A stretch of DNA of 47,100 nt from Candidatus Cloacimonadales bacterium (GCA_030656075.1 JAUSOT010000235.1:1-47100); one strand, 5' to 3'. Positions 8,103 to 17,995 are shown, numbered from the stretch's first letter. Numbers and translations: made by a program. The notes: generated by a model from the letters alone, not told the origin.

Positions 8103-9554
8103 TTATTTCTTAGCCAGTTCGATAATTTTCGGTTCGACGTTTTTGAACTGCGGCATAGCAATGCCCAGGTCAGCATTGATGTAGGTTGGATCACAGATCG
8201 TGTAGGTTTTGCCTTCCACCATGATATAATCTCCCGGAACTTGAGAAGCGAAATTCACACCTGTGGCAATATGACCGGGATAATCCAGTCCAACCACCTG
8301 TCGATCCAGGATTTGGCGAATGAGATATGAAAAGATGATCGAGCGGTCTTCACAATCGCAATAAGGATAGAAAAGTGTTTCATCCGAGAAGAAGCTTTTT
8401 TCTCTGCCGAATTGATCACCATCTGTTTTATATTCAAAGGCCGTCTGCACGAAGCGAAGCAGGATGTTAGCAGCTTCCGTTTCCGATTTTCCTTCAATGA
8501 TCGGTTTTAATCCCAGCATTAAAGATTGAGTTGCTTCCGGGGAAAGCGGTGCATTGAAATAGACATCCAGATTAGTTTGAGGATAGTCTGCGAAAAATTC
8601 GGCAGTATTTTTGTTGTAACTCACCGGGATCGTGTATTCCGTTCCATTATATTTGAATTTAAGCTGTTTTTCCACGATCGTTGTTTTGATATTGGGAGAT
8701 TCCTTGATGCTGAGATCGATCAGATCGTCGGCATCGGGATATTTTCCTTCGTAGGTGCTAATTGCGACATCGAGCTTTTCCTTTTTATCGAATGAAAGTG
8801 CATAATAACGCTTTTCACCGATCATTACATAGCTGACGCCATAGATCGTATTGACAGAAGGCAGCAGCAGAAATACCTTTCCCTGGCTGTAGCCGACCTT
8901 GCACTCATAGCCGGATTTGGTGAGCATGAACCAGTCAAATAATCTGGTAACGTTTGGCTCATCATTAGAAATTTTCTTGCCTACTTCGTTCAGAAGCAGA
9001 CAGTATCCCCAATCATTTAAATTCATTTTTTCTTTGGAAGTTTGCAACTGCTTTAAAAGATCTTCAAATTTCGTACTGCTGACCACATACCAGAAATTCG
9101 CTACAGCTTTCTCATCCAGCGGATTGAGCTGCACTTTCAGGTTTGGCTGGTAATTATAGGTGATCGGTAAACCCCAGAAAGTAACATCGATCGTCGGTTC
9201 GGATTTATTGATCATGATCATGCTGTTTTTCTCGATTTGTTCTTCTTCCTGCACCACGGGGACAACTACTTCCTCAACCACATTTTCTTCAGGAAATTCC
9301 GTCTTTTTAGGTTCGGCAACCACGGGCGGAACTTCAGGCTTGGGTGTTTCGTCCTGTTTTTCACCTTTGAATGCTTCAAAGCTTTCCCAGTTTTTTTCCA
9401 GAAATTTTACAAATGCTTCGTCCTGAGCGCTTTTGTATTGTCTGAGCTTTTCCTGCTGTTTCTGTTTCCAGGCTTCATAATCATCCTGACCGATCAGGAC
9501 ATAACTTACTGCCAATAAAACTATTATGATGATGCTGATTGTTTTCTTACGCAT
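8103..9554 (-). CDS. Exported transglutaminase-like protein
   Basis: A 483-residue protein with an N-terminal hydrophobic segment (KKTISIIIIVLLAVSYVLIG), followed by a charged coiled region and a Pro/Glu/Val-rich linker, so probably periplasmic or membrane-tethered. The C-terminal domain shows a cysteine-protease/transglutaminase triad: C401 in CDCEDRS, His in YPGHIATGV, and Asp in CDPTYINADLG. Family members crosslink, cut or bind proteins, and the substrate is unknown. The start ATG at 9554 has GGGAGGAGAT just before it; an upstream TTG is less likely. It stands alone between repeat-rich gaps. Confidence 0.8.
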   Translation of the reverse strand: MRKKTISIIIIVLLAVSYVLIGQDDYEAWKQKQQEKLRQYKSAQDEAFVKFLEKNWESFEAFKGEKQDETPKPEVPPVVAEPKKTEFPEENVVEEVVVPVVQEEEQIEKNSMIMINKSEPTIDVTFWGLPITYNYQPNLKVQLNPLDEKAVANFWYVVSSTKFEDLLKQLQTSKEKMNLNDWGYCLLLNEVGKKISNDEPNVTRLFDWFMLTKSGYECKVGYSQGKVFLLLPSVNTIYGVSYVMIGEKRYYALSFDKKEKLDVAISTYEGKYPDADDLIDLSIKESPNIKTTIVEKQLKFKYNGTEYTIPVSYNKNTAEFFADYPQTNLDVYFNAPLSPEATQSLMLGLKPIIEGKSETEAANILLRFVQTAFEYKTDGDQFGREKSFFSDETLFYPYCDCEDRSIIFSYLIRQILDRQVVGLDYPGHIATGVNFASQVPGDYIMVEGKTYTICDPTYINADLGIAMPQFKNVEPKIIELAKK

Positions 9555-9589
9555 ATCTCCTCCCAAGATTACAATCTTTCATATTTTAC

Positions 9590-9780
9590 CTCACCCTAAC
9601 CCTCTCCTTGGAGGAGAGGGAATTTCTCTTATTCCAATGCTCTGCGTTGGAATGCTGCTTCTCCGCTCCGGCGGAATTTTAACACACCCCCCGGCTAAAG
9701 CCGTACCCCTCTCAAGAGGGGATTAATACACGCAGAGCGTAAATCTCAGGGTACAACGCAAAGCATTGTAACCAGAAATC
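9590..9780. repeat. Composite hairpin repeat block
   Basis: The gap upstream of the transglutaminase-like gene is built from modules seen elsewhere: CCCTCTCCTTGGAGGAGAGGG, ATTCCAATGCTCTGCGTTGG, CTCCGCTCCGGCGG, CCCCCCGGCTAAAGCCGTAC, CCCCTCTCAAGAGGGG and TACAACGCAAAGCATTGTAA. The order matches the 149-bp tandem unit near 4.5 kb. No gene was seen. Confidence 0.8.
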
Positions 9781-9781
9781 A

Positions 9782-10894
9782 TTACTTCTTCCAGCTAAAA
9801 ATATCTAAAGCTCCCATAATGGAAACTATCACAAAATAAACCGGTTGCAAAATAAACCAGGGTAAATAAAAATTCAACTTGTTTTTTTCTAAATTTAGTT
9901 TTTTATAGCCGAGATTCAGAAAAGCATACTCGCTGAAAGCTCTGATCAAGAGGATTGCCAGCGCTAAATGCCAATTGAAGAAAAGCAAGGCGATCGGTAA
10001 TAGAACCACAAGATAAGCACTGACGAGATAGATGAAAAATTCCGGATTCAACCCGATCTGCCATTTCATATTGGAAGCCCAGCGGCTGCGTTGACTGAAT
10101 AATTTTTGCCAGTTTTCTATCGAATGTGTATAAACGTAACTGTGCGGAGAAAAAGCAAACCTGACTTTCAGGCTGTTTTTTCGGAAAAGCTGCAGCAGGT
10201 TCAGATCATCACCTGAGATCAAATGTTCGATCTTACTGAATCCTCCAACTTTTTCGAAGGCTGACTTTTTATAGGCCAGATTTTGCCCTGAGCAGGAAAA
10301 ATACTTTCCTGAAGCAATCGCACCACCGGCTGCCAGAAACATGGCAACAAAGTCGAAATGTTCATACTTCTGAGCCGACTTTGCTTTCTTCCAATCATTG
10401 ACCAGAGTGCGGGAGAAACCAACAACCATGTCCGCTTCTTCAAAATTTGCCAGCATCGCTTCAATCCAATATTTGCCCACCAGGCAATCGGCATCGGTAA
10501 GTAAAATTATCTCTCCGGTTGATGCTTGAATCGCCTGGGATAAAGCATTTTTTTTGGGAGAAATCACTAATTCCCTGCCGGTCACATTCAGCAGTTTCAC
10601 ATTTTGCCATTTTGCAGAAAACTTATTAACAATATTGGCAGTCTCATCGGTTGAACCATCATTCGCGATGATGATCTCGAAATTTTGAGAAGAATAATTC
10701 TGATTTACCAATGCCGTTAATATTCTGCTGATATTTTTTTCTTCATTCCTGGCTGCCACAATTATCGAAACTCGCGGTTTGGAAAATGTGATCAGATCCT
10801 GGCCATGTTTCATCCCCAGAAAAAATATCCGTAAAAAGTAGAGATAGATCAACAATGCAACTACGGAGGCAATCTGAATTATCTGCCAGATCAA
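9782..10894 (-). CDS. Membrane glycosyltransferase family 2
   Basis: A 370-residue GT2 enzyme with an N-terminal membrane helix (about 5-27), a GT-A domain with SIIVAARNEE, IIANDGSTDET and the metal-binding LLTDADC, then SGDDLNLL and the QRSRWASN motif. C-terminal membrane segments end the protein. It resembles processive or polyprenol-linked enzymes that build envelope glycans; donor and acceptor are unknown. The start is TTG at 10894, directly after the PBP stop codon TGA and behind GAGG in the last PBP codons, so the two are translationally coupled. Confidence 0.88.
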   Translation of the reverse strand: MIWQIIQIASVVALLIYLYFLRIFFLGMKHGQDLITFSKPRVSIIVAARNEEKNISRILTALVNQNYSSQNFEIIIANDGSTDETANIVNKFSAKWQNVKLLNVTGRELVISPKKNALSQAIQASTGEIILLTDADCLVGKYWIEAMLANFEEADMVVGFSRTLVNDWKKAKSAQKYEHFDFVAMFLAAGGAIASGKYFSCSGQNLAYKKSAFEKVGGFSKIEHLISGDDLNLLQLFRKNSLKVRFAFSPHSYVYTHSIENWQKLFSQRSRWASNMKWQIGLNPEFFIYLVSAYLVVLLPIALLFFNWHLALAILLIRAFSEYAFLNLGYKKLNLEKNKLNFYLPWFILQPVYFVIVSIMGALDIFSWKK

Positions 10895-13357
10895 TCAATC
10901 CTCTTTCAATAATGAATTAATCAAAGAATCCAGACTATCGAGTGACTCGTTTTTTGCAGTTTCCTTCAGCCAGATCGGTCCTTTCCAAAGCAAACTGTCC
11001 GGTCGAGTTACGTATTTCTTGTTTTTTATTATTTTAGCACCGCGTAAGTCGATGGGACCAGGAAGTTTTTCAGGAACCCAAACCGCATAATCAGGTCTGG
11101 TTAAGTCCTGGAAAGTTTTTACCAAACGAATGGAATCCGGCCAGACATAAGGTTTTCCTCCCATATCTATCACCAACGAATCCATATCGTTTTCCCGATA
11201 CAAGGTTGGATAGAAATTATAATTCAAACTGCCGGAAAGGCGGGTCGGTTCAGTTCCGGAAATAAAGATCTCATCGATCGTTTCTTCAAAGAGGTTTTTG
11301 GGAAGCAGTCCTGTTTCTTTGGAAATCGTCACGGATACGATGCCTTCCGGTTTTTCAAACTGCAGGCTGCTGCCGTCTATGATCGGTTTTTCCTGGTTGT
11401 TCAGGGGTGAATCCAATTCGATCGCTTTTTTCATAATGAATGGCCACGAAGGAAGTGCTGCAACGGCTCCTGACTGGCTCTTTCCCAACGTATCATTATT
11501 ATCGAATCCAATCCAGATGCCGGTGACGAGTTTACGATTATAACCAATAAACCAGGCATCGCGAAAATCATCGGTAGTTCCTGTTTTTCCGGCGGCATTC
11601 CATTTATAGGTTACGGATTCCAGTTCACCATAACCTGGCTGCCAGCGAATGCCCACACCGGTTCCTTCATTCACAACCGACTGCATTAAGTTCGCCATCA
11701 AGTAGGCAACCTGTTCATTCACAACCCGGATTTTTTCCGGTTCATTGGATTCCAGGATTTTGCCCTGGTTATCTTCCACGCGTCGAATAAAGATCGGTTT
11801 GACGCGTTCCCCATTATTGGGAAATGTCGTATAAGCTGTGATCAATTCATAAGGAATCACTTCCATCGCACCTACGCAAATTGCGTAATACGGATAAACA
11901 GGAGTAGTTAATCCAAAACGTTTGGCATAATCTACCACCCGGTATGGACTGAGATCATAAATAAGTTTTGCGGCAAAAATATTTCGTGAATACTTCAAAC
12001 CTTCCCGCAAGCGGGTATAATCGAAATTCAGCCTGGAATAATTCTTGATGCTCCAGAAAAGTGTATCACTTTGAATGAAGGAAATCGGTTCATCCTGGAT
12101 TATGGTGGCTGGCGTGTAGCCATGCACCAGAGCTGCCGTGTACATGATCGGTTTGAAGGAAGAACCGGGCTGCCGTTTGGACTGCATAATGCGATTCAAT
12201 TTACTGTGATTAAAGTTCCTGCCACCGATCATAACTCGCACGAAGCCGGTCTCCGGTTCAACTGAAAAAACTCCTCCCTGCACATACGGTGTGACGATAT
12301 TGATCGTATCGATCGGGAAATCGGCATATTTGAATTCATAATTATTCTTATTTTCGAAACTCGTCAAACAGGCATTCAAAACAGTATCTGCATAAGCTTG
12401 CAATTCCGTGTCGAGTGTTGTATAAATCTTCAAGCCGCCAGTGAAAAGTTTGGTTGTACCATATTTTTTTTCCAGAAGCAGACGGATGTATTCGATGAAA
12501 TAGTCATCTGCATTCTGGTTGCCTTTGACATTGGTAAGTTCGATATTTGATGATCTTGCTTCGACGAATTCCTGGTTGGAAATAACACCTTCCGCCAGCA
12601 TGCGTGACAGAACTAGGTTGCGCCGCCAGAGAGAGCGTTCGGGATAATTGAAGGGATAATAGGCGCTGGGAAGCTGAGGCATGCCGATGATGAGTGCTGC
12701 TTCGGCAATCGTCAGGTCTTTTGCGTCCTTGCCAAAATATTTTTGGGAAGCCACTTCGATACCGTATAAACCCGGGCCAAAAGGAGATTTATTCAAATAT
12801 AATTCTAAAATTTCTTCTTTGGAAAAATGCTTTTCAATGCGGATAGCCAGCAGCAGTTCCTTGACCTTGCGGGGAATTGTTTTATCCAGGGAGAGGAACA
12901 TATTCCTGGCAACCTGCTGCGTGATAGTGCTGGCTCCCTGAGAAAAATCATGCCGTTTGATATTGATGGAAATTGCCTTCACAAAACGCGGCAGATCCAT
13001 TCCCCAATGATGATAGAAATTCTGGTCTTCCACCGCGACAATGCCTTCCGTCAGATATTTCGGCAACTCATTCAAATTGGTAAGTTTCCGCATTTCAAAA
13101 GAAAAAGTATGGATCAGATTATCGTTCCGATCATAAACTTCGGAGCCGACTTTCATTTCATACCGGGTGAGCTCCGAAAGGGGTGGAAGTTCGCTGCTGT
13201 AATAGTAGAACAGTCCAAAACCCAAGCCCAGAAAGAAAATTATCAGTGCCACGAAAACGAAGAGAATTCTGCCGGTCAGATTATCCTCTTGTTTTCTTTT
13301 TTTCTTTGGTCTTTTTTTAATTTTTTTTACATAAGCTTTCGGTACTTTCAATTCCAA
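10895..13357 (-). CDS. Class A penicillin-binding protein (PBP1A type)
   Basis: A bifunctional peptidoglycan synthase of 820 residues. After a very basic cytoplasmic tail (KKIKKRPKKKRK) comes one membrane helix (about 30-52). The GT51 transglycosylase has E110 (VAVEDQNFYHHWG) and QGASTITQQVARN. The transpeptidase has S399-x2-K402 (PGSSFKP), an SRN motif (KYSRNIFA) and K591-TG (AAGKTGTTDD). The start is read as TTG at 13357 with GGGAG 8 nt before; no ATG serves better. It lies 19 bp after the Gx-transporter gene and is coupled to the GT2, suggesting an envelope operon. Confidence 0.94.
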   Translation of the reverse strand: MELKVPKAYVKKIKKRPKKKRKQEDNLTGRILFVFVALIIFFLGLGFGLFYYYSSELPPLSELTRYEMKVGSEVYDRNDNLIHTFSFEMRKLTNLNELPKYLTEGIVAVEDQNFYHHWGMDLPRFVKAISINIKRHDFSQGASTITQQVARNMFLSLDKTIPRKVKELLLAIRIEKHFSKEEILELYLNKSPFGPGLYGIEVASQKYFGKDAKDLTIAEAALIIGMPQLPSAYYPFNYPERSLWRRNLVLSRMLAEGVISNQEFVEARSSNIELTNVKGNQNADDYFIEYIRLLLEKKYGTTKLFTGGLKIYTTLDTELQAYADTVLNACLTSFENKNNYEFKYADFPIDTINIVTPYVQGGVFSVEPETGFVRVMIGGRNFNHSKLNRIMQSKRQPGSSFKPIMYTAALVHGYTPATIIQDEPISFIQSDTLFWSIKNYSRLNFDYTRLREGLKYSRNIFAAKLIYDLSPYRVVDYAKRFGLTTPVYPYYAICVGAMEVIPYELITAYTTFPNNGERVKPIFIRRVEDNQGKILESNEPEKIRVVNEQVAYLMANLMQSVVNEGTGVGIRWQPGYGELESVTYKWNAAGKTGTTDDFRDAWFIGYNRKLVTGIWIGFDNNDTLGKSQSGAVAALPSWPFIMKKAIELDSPLNNQEKPIIDGSSLQFEKPEGIVSVTISKETGLLPKNLFEETIDEIFISGTEPTRLSGSLNYNFYPTLYRENDMDSLVIDMGGKPYVWPDSIRLVKTFQDLTRPDYAVWVPEKLPGPIDLRGAKIIKNKKYVTRPDSLLWKGPIWLKETAKNESLDSLDSLINSLLKED

Positions 13358-13376
13358 AATTATACTCCCAAACTAT

Positions 13377-13910
13377 CTATTCCATCTTCAAGCTAAAATC
13401 CATTTTATCCAAAAAGAGCTTAGCTAAATATCCGGTAATAATACCGGTTACTATTCCCATCAAGATGAGCAGCGGAGTCAAATAAAATAATGAATTTTCT
13501 TTTATCAGGAAGAGCCTGACCAAACTAATTTGAGCAAAATTATGAGAAACAGCACCGGCAATACTGATGCCCGGAATGCTGAAATTCAAGGGAAGTTTTA
13601 GCAGCAGGATCATGATGAAAAATGACAGAATCGTTCCACCGCCGGAAAGCAAAGTAGTAGGACTGATCAGCGTTCCCGTGAACATACCGCCGATTAAGGT
13701 TTTCGCCAGAGCTACCAGGAAAGCAGACCGCAGATTTCCTGCCATCAACAGAACCAACACCACCACGTTGGAAAGTCCCAGCTTCATGAAAGGCAGAGGC
13801 TTGGGAATGAAGCTTTCCAGAATGTAAACCGTTACGGCGCAGGCAGTGAAAAATGCCAGTACAACAATATATCTTTGCCGCGTCAGTTCGCTGAAATCCA
13901 GGATATTCAT
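13377..13910 (-). CDS. Gx transporter / heptaprenyl diphosphate synthase component I-like
   Basis: A 177-residue membrane protein with about five hydrophobic helices. It matches the Hpre_diP_synt_I (Gx transporter) family by KPLPFMKLGLSNVVVLVLL, AKTLIGGMFTGTLISPTTLL and GAVSHNFAQI. The family is often found beside polyprenyl synthases or RnfG-type genes, and its transported substrate is not known. Here it leads an operon with the PBP and GT2, so a link to undecaprenyl-type lipid supply is possible but only inferred. Confidence 0.85.
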   Translation of the reverse strand: MNILDFSELTRQRYIVVLAFFTACAVTVYILESFIPKPLPFMKLGLSNVVVLVLLMAGNLRSAFLVALAKTLIGGMFTGTLISPTTLLSGGGTILSFFIMILLLKLPLNFSIPGISIAGAVSHNFAQISLVRLFLIKENSLFYLTPLLILMGIVTGIITGYLAKLFLDKMDFSLKME

Positions 13911-13950
13911 ATTATCTGCTATCCAAAAGTTCCTACAAATCTAATTATTT

Positions 13951-13978
13951 AAAAAAGGCGACCGCAGCCGCCTTTTAT
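13951..13978 (-). terminator. Intrinsic terminator of serC
   Basis: Read on the minus strand this is AAAAGGCGGC-TGCG-GTCGCCTTTTTT: a 10-bp stem with one G-T pair, a UNCG-type tetraloop (TGCG closed by C-G) and a T-run. It starts 15-40 nt after the serC stop. Confidence 0.85.
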
Positions 13979-13992
13979 TTTTTAATTGAGAA

Positions 13993-15072
13993 TTATTTAT
14001 TAGCCTTGGCAAATTCATGCATGAATTGAGTAAGAGCTTCCACAGATCTCAGGGGAAGGGAATTATAGATGGAAGCGCGGCAGCCGCCTACACTTCTGTG
14101 TCCTTTCAATCCGATCATTCCTTTGGCTTTGGTTTCGGAGATGAATTTCTTTTCCAGTTCTTCACTGGGAAGACGGAAAGGAACGTTCATCCAGGAACGG
14201 TCTTCCGGCACAACAGTTCCACGATAGAAATCGGAGCTGTCTAAAATATCATAAATGATCCTGGCTTTTTGACGATTGTATTCTTCACGAGCTTCCAGAC
14301 CGCCTTTTTCTTCGATCCATTTCAGCACTTCGCCGATCACGTAAATCGCGAAAGCAGGTGGTGTATTGAACATTGAATCATTTTCAATCTGGATTTTATA
14401 ATCCAGCATGGATGGCATGCCGGGATTTTGCCTTTCCATCAGGCTTTTTTTGATAACCACAAAAGTTGCTCCGGCAGGCCCGATATTTTTTTGAGCGCCA
14501 CCGTAGATCAGATCATATTTGTTAAAATCCAAGGGACGGCTGAGAAAGTTGGAAGACATATCAGCAATAAGCGGAACTCCGGCCGGAACGTCCGGATTGA
14601 TCTTCCATTCGGTGCCTCGGATGGTGTTGTTGGTTGTGATGTGCAGGTAAGCAGGATTTTCGGAAAGCTGCCAGGTTTTGGGAATATAGGTGAATGCCTT
14701 ATCTTCCGAAGTAGCAGCGATGTGATATTTCTTGCCGATCTTTTTTGCTTCTTTCCATGCTTTTGTAGCCCAGGTACCGGTATCGATATAGTTTGCCACT
14801 TTATCATCGGGACAGAAATTCAGCGGGATCATCAAAAACTGCGTACTGGCTCCACCCTGCAGAAAGAGAGCCACATAATCGTCTCCCAAGCCCATGATGC
14901 GCAGCAGAGCAGACCTGGCATCCGTGATGATCTTTTCGTATTCTGCCGAACGGTGACTCATTTCCATCACGGAAAGTCCGGCTCCTTTGTAATCAAACAG
15001 ATTCTTTTGAACTTCCAATAAAACTTCTTCCGGTAGAACTGCCGGACCAGCGTTAAAATTGTGTATTCTCAT
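13993..15072 (-). CDS. serC: Phosphoserine aminotransferase
   Basis: A 359-residue PLP enzyme that converts 3-phosphohydroxypyruvate and glutamate to phosphoserine, with a second role in pyridoxine synthesis in some bacteria. The N-terminus NFNAGPAVLPEEVL, GLSVMEMSHRS, FLQGGASTQF and the PLP lysine K195 in GGAQKNIGPAG are diagnostic, as is KGHRSVGGCRASIYN near the end. SD GGAGG precedes the ATG by about 9 nt. It is monocistronic, with its own terminator. The 164-bp gap upstream shows no gene. Confidence 0.97.
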   Translation of the reverse strand: MRIHNFNAGPAVLPEEVLLEVQKNLFDYKGAGLSVMEMSHRSAEYEKIITDARSALLRIMGLGDDYVALFLQGGASTQFLMIPLNFCPDDKVANYIDTGTWATKAWKEAKKIGKKYHIAATSEDKAFTYIPKTWQLSENPAYLHITTNNTIRGTEWKINPDVPAGVPLIADMSSNFLSRPLDFNKYDLIYGGAQKNIGPAGATFVVIKKSLMERQNPGMPSMLDYKIQIENDSMFNTPPAFAIYVIGEVLKWIEEKGGLEAREEYNRQKARIIYDILDSSDFYRGTVVPEDRSWMNVPFRLPSEELEKKFISETKAKGMIGLKGHRSVGGCRASIYNSLPLRSVEALTQFMHEFAKANK

Positions 15073-15236
15073 ATCTTTATCCTCCGATATTTTTTTTTTA
15101 CACTTAAATCTAAAGTACTTATTTATAAGGCAAGTTATTTTTATAGAATCAACCTGAAGTCACTGAAACACAGCGGAAAATGGCAGCTTTGGAATGGCAG
15201 CTTGTGCAAAGCTATTTTGAGGAAACAATTTAAAAA

Positions 15237-15614
15237 TTAAAAATTCCTTTCTTCCAAATCCTCGTACAAATCAGCAGTAAATCTTGGCGTGCAAACGGCC
15301 AGAAAAATCAGGTCGGTCTTGCCGATATTGGTAATTCGTTGTCTGAACATCGGCGGAATTACAACTACATCTCCCTGGCAAACAGCTTGTCCGGGAAGAT
15401 CACTAATTTCCACAATTCCGCTGCCTGCCAATATCACATACCGTTCGGTTGTATCTTTCAAGCGGTGCCAGTTTGTTGTTACTCCCGGCAAAACTCTGAT
15501 TTTGGCAATTGATACATCTTCATCATCGGAAGTATTGGATAACTCATTTACAAAACATTTTTCTTCAGTGTAAAACTCAGCTTTTTCAGTGTATTTTTTT
15601 ATGCCTGGTTTCAT
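15237..15614 (-). CDS. Small cupin-domain protein
   Basis: A single-domain cupin of 125 residues. The barrel strands are visible in SIAKIRVLPGVTTNWHRLKD, ERYVILAGSGIVEI and QGDVVVIPPMFRQRITN. The first motif keeps one His (NWHRLKDTTERY) and a Glu, but the usual second His of HxH is missing, so metal binding is doubtful. The gene overlaps the radical SAM gene by ATGA and is therefore coupled to it. Its function is unknown; sugar or nucleotide binding would suit its neighbours. Confidence 0.78.
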   Translation of the reverse strand: MKPGIKKYTEKAEFYTEEKCFVNELSNTSDDEDVSIAKIRVLPGVTTNWHRLKDTTERYVILAGSGIVEISDLPGQAVCQGDVVVIPPMFRQRITNIGKTDLIFLAVCTPRFTADLYEDLEERNF

Positions 15615-17275
15615 AATGCGATTCTCACTTTTCTCTTCCCCACCGGCACAAAAGCATAAATCGAATCTGTTAAATCCATCTCTAATCTAAATTCTTTTGA
15701 GATAGGTCGGAAGAATATGGCTCGGTTTATTTGAGATGATTGCAGAATAAGATTTAATCTTCTTTGAATATCATCTTTCTGATTTCGTAAAGAATTCAAA
15801 CCAATCTCTTTCCAATCTTTAGTTTCTGCCGAATCAAGAAAATCCGGATAATGATGACCAGCAGCGATTTGACACCAATCCCAGCGCAAGCAGTCTAAAA
15901 ATATATTCTTCATTTCGGAAAATTCCACCTTTGCAAAATCCCACAACAATCTGGCAACATTCTGCCAATCTCGTTGGTTCAAATCGAAATTCTGCTGCTC
16001 TGCAAAACTAAATAATTTGGAAAACATCAAATATGATGACTCAAATTTCTTAACCAGATTTAAAAAAGTCTTTGGAAAATTCTCGGAATTATAGATAGAA
16101 TTTACCAGCTTTTCCACCTGCGAAAATTCAACCAGACCTTCAAATGAAAGCCATTTATTTTTCAAGATTTGATACGGTGGATTTTGCTGAAAAACCAATC
16201 CGTATTCAGCTGCATTTTCCTGCATTTCCGTGCCGGGCAGCACTTTGAGAAAACCCACCTGGAAATGATCTGCCTGTAATGAGATGATATCGTTAAATGA
16301 GTTGATCAAGCTATTTTTATCTTCCAAAGGCAAGCCTGCGATCAGATCAACGTGAAGATGGATATTGCCGAGTTCTTTCAGTTGAGTAATGTTTGCTTTT
16401 ACCTTTCCCCAATTCTGCGAACGATGGATTTCATACAGCGTTGCCGGATTGGTAGATTGAATGCCGATCTCAAATTGAAAGCGCTCCTCCGGGCAATTTT
16501 TCAGAATTTTAAAATCTACTTCAGTTAGAAGTTCGGGATGGATTTCGAAATGAAATTTCACATTTGTTTTCTTCTCATTCAGAAATGCCCAAATTTCACG
16601 GGCAAAATCTGGTCTGATATTGAAGGTTCGATCGACAAATTTGATGATTTTCGGATTTCTTTTCAACAGCCAATCCAACTCGGTTTTCACCTGCCCGATG
16701 CTGCGAAATTCCAGCTTCTGATCATTCCTGGAAGAAAGACAATAACTGCATCGAAAGCTGCATCCACGGCTGCTTTCATAATAAATGTATTTATACTCGA
16801 GCTCTGGAAAATCAGTTTCTAAATATGGAAATGGAATTTCCGAAAAAGGCGGATTTTGTTTTGCAATGATCTGATCTTTCCAGGCAAAACCTTTTTCCAC
16901 CAGAAAACGAAAACCAGCTTCCCCAGGACCGATGATAATATGGTCGATGACTGGAAAATGATTTAACCATTCTTCCGAATTATAACTTACTTCCGGTCCG
17001 CCCAGAACCAGTAGGCAGTTTGGCAGAACTTTCTTGATTTCAGGCAGAAGTTGTTTGATCAGGCTGGAATTCCAGATGTAAACTGAAAAACCGAGTATAT
17101 CAGGTTTGCGAAAATAAATATCCTGCAAGATATCGGGGAAATGCTGGTTGATGGAAAACTCGACGATTTCGACTTCGTCTTGGAAATCTTGAATCGCATT
17201 TCGCAGATACCGAATTGCCAGGTTGGAATGGGTGAAACGAGCGTTGATACCAACCAGCAGGATTTTAAGAGCCAT
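15611..17275 (-). CDS. B12-binding radical SAM protein (DUF4080 type)
   Basis: A 554-residue protein with an N-terminal Rossmann-like cobalamin-binding domain (LLVGINARFTHSNLA, DILGFSVYIWN, LVLGGPEVSY), then a radical SAM barrel with C172-x3-C176-x2-C179 (GCSFRCSYC) and PGEAGF, and a C-terminal helical DUF4080-like part. The B12 domain lacks the DxHxxG base-off motif, as is common in this family. The reaction is unknown. It is the middle gene of a nucleotidyltransferase/radical SAM/cupin operon. A cobalamin-dependent enzyme fits the B12 uptake locus later in the window. Confidence 0.85.
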   Translation of the reverse strand: MALKILLVGINARFTHSNLAIRYLRNAIQDFQDEVEIVEFSINQHFPDILQDIYFRKPDILGFSVYIWNSSLIKQLLPEIKKVLPNCLLVLGGPEVSYNSEEWLNHFPVIDHIIIGPGEAGFRFLVEKGFAWKDQIIAKQNPPFSEIPFPYLETDFPELEYKYIYYESSRGCSFRCSYCLSSRNDQKLEFRSIGQVKTELDWLLKRNPKIIKFVDRTFNIRPDFAREIWAFLNEKKTNVKFHFEIHPELLTEVDFKILKNCPEERFQFEIGIQSTNPATLYEIHRSQNWGKVKANITQLKELGNIHLHVDLIAGLPLEDKNSLINSFNDIISLQADHFQVGFLKVLPGTEMQENAAEYGLVFQQNPPYQILKNKWLSFEGLVEFSQVEKLVNSIYNSENFPKTFLNLVKKFESSYLMFSKLFSFAEQQNFDLNQRDWQNVARLLWDFAKVEFSEMKNIFLDCLRWDWCQIAAGHHYPDFLDSAETKDWKEIGLNSLRNQKDDIQRRLNLILQSSQINRAIFFRPISKEFRLEMDLTDSIYAFVPVGKRKVRIAL

Positions 17276-17281
17276 CTTTTG

Positions 17282-17995
17282 TTACAATTCGAACATTTTT
17301 CGAGCACGTTCCAGATCTTCGGGAAAATCTATTTCGATACAGGGAATTCCATCCGTAGGAACTGCCTGTAAAATAACATCTTTGGCCAGCAGATCGACAG
17401 CATATTCGAAGTAGTTGTTAGATTGTCCATTATCTACGCCGAATTGTAGATATTCGGCAAATTTCGGCAGAATATCTTTCTTGAATTTCCCGATGCCGAT
17501 AAACTCTCCGGCACATTTGGGGATCGGTAATTTTTTACTGATCTTCAAAATCCGCCTATCATTATCGATGATCATTTTCACTTCTTCTTCAGCGCAGGAT
17601 TTGGTTTCCAAAAGCAGTTGAGAATATTTCGATTCACCCGAGATCTTCTGCAGGAGCTCACTTTGAAACAGCACATCGGCATTGAAATAAATAAAATCAT
17701 CCTCGAACTGTCCCCGCGCTAAATACAAAGAATGCAAGGTGTTAGTTTTATCATAAATGGGATTTTCAATGAAAGTTACATTTTCAGAATTAAGTTTCTC
17801 CAGGATGTGTGCTTTCAGCTCCTCTTTCTTATAACCCAGTACAATCACAAAATCTTTGATCCCAACCTGTCTGCAACTCTCGATTTGATGATGCATGATC
17901 GATTGCGCTCCGATCTTGATCATGCTTTTCGGCATTCCACCGGAAACCTTGAGCAGCCGGTTGCCCATCCCCGCTGCCAGAATGATTGCTTTCAT
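17282..17995 (-). CDS. Nucleotidyltransferase (LicC/sugar-phosphate type)
   Basis: A 237-residue GT-A type NTP transferase. MKAIILAAGMGNRL is the nucleotide loop, followed by MPKSMIKIG with the family lysine and YFNADVLF with the metal Asp. Similar proteins make CDP-choline or NDP-sugars for surface decoration. The start at 17995 has GGGAG about 8 nt upstream; the longer frame to 18052 lacks an SD. It is followed after 6 bp by the radical SAM gene. Its substrate cannot be assigned. Confidence 0.83.
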   Translation of the reverse strand: MKAIILAAGMGNRLLKVSGGMPKSMIKIGAQSIMHHQIESCRQVGIKDFVIVLGYKKEELKAHILEKLNSENVTFIENPIYDKTNTLHSLYLARGQFEDDFIYFNADVLFQSELLQKISGESKYSQLLLETKSCAEEEVKMIIDNDRRILKISKKLPIPKCAGEFIGIGKFKKDILPKFAEYLQFGVDNGQSNNYFEYAVDLLAKDVILQAVPTDGIPCIEIDFPEDLERARKMFEL

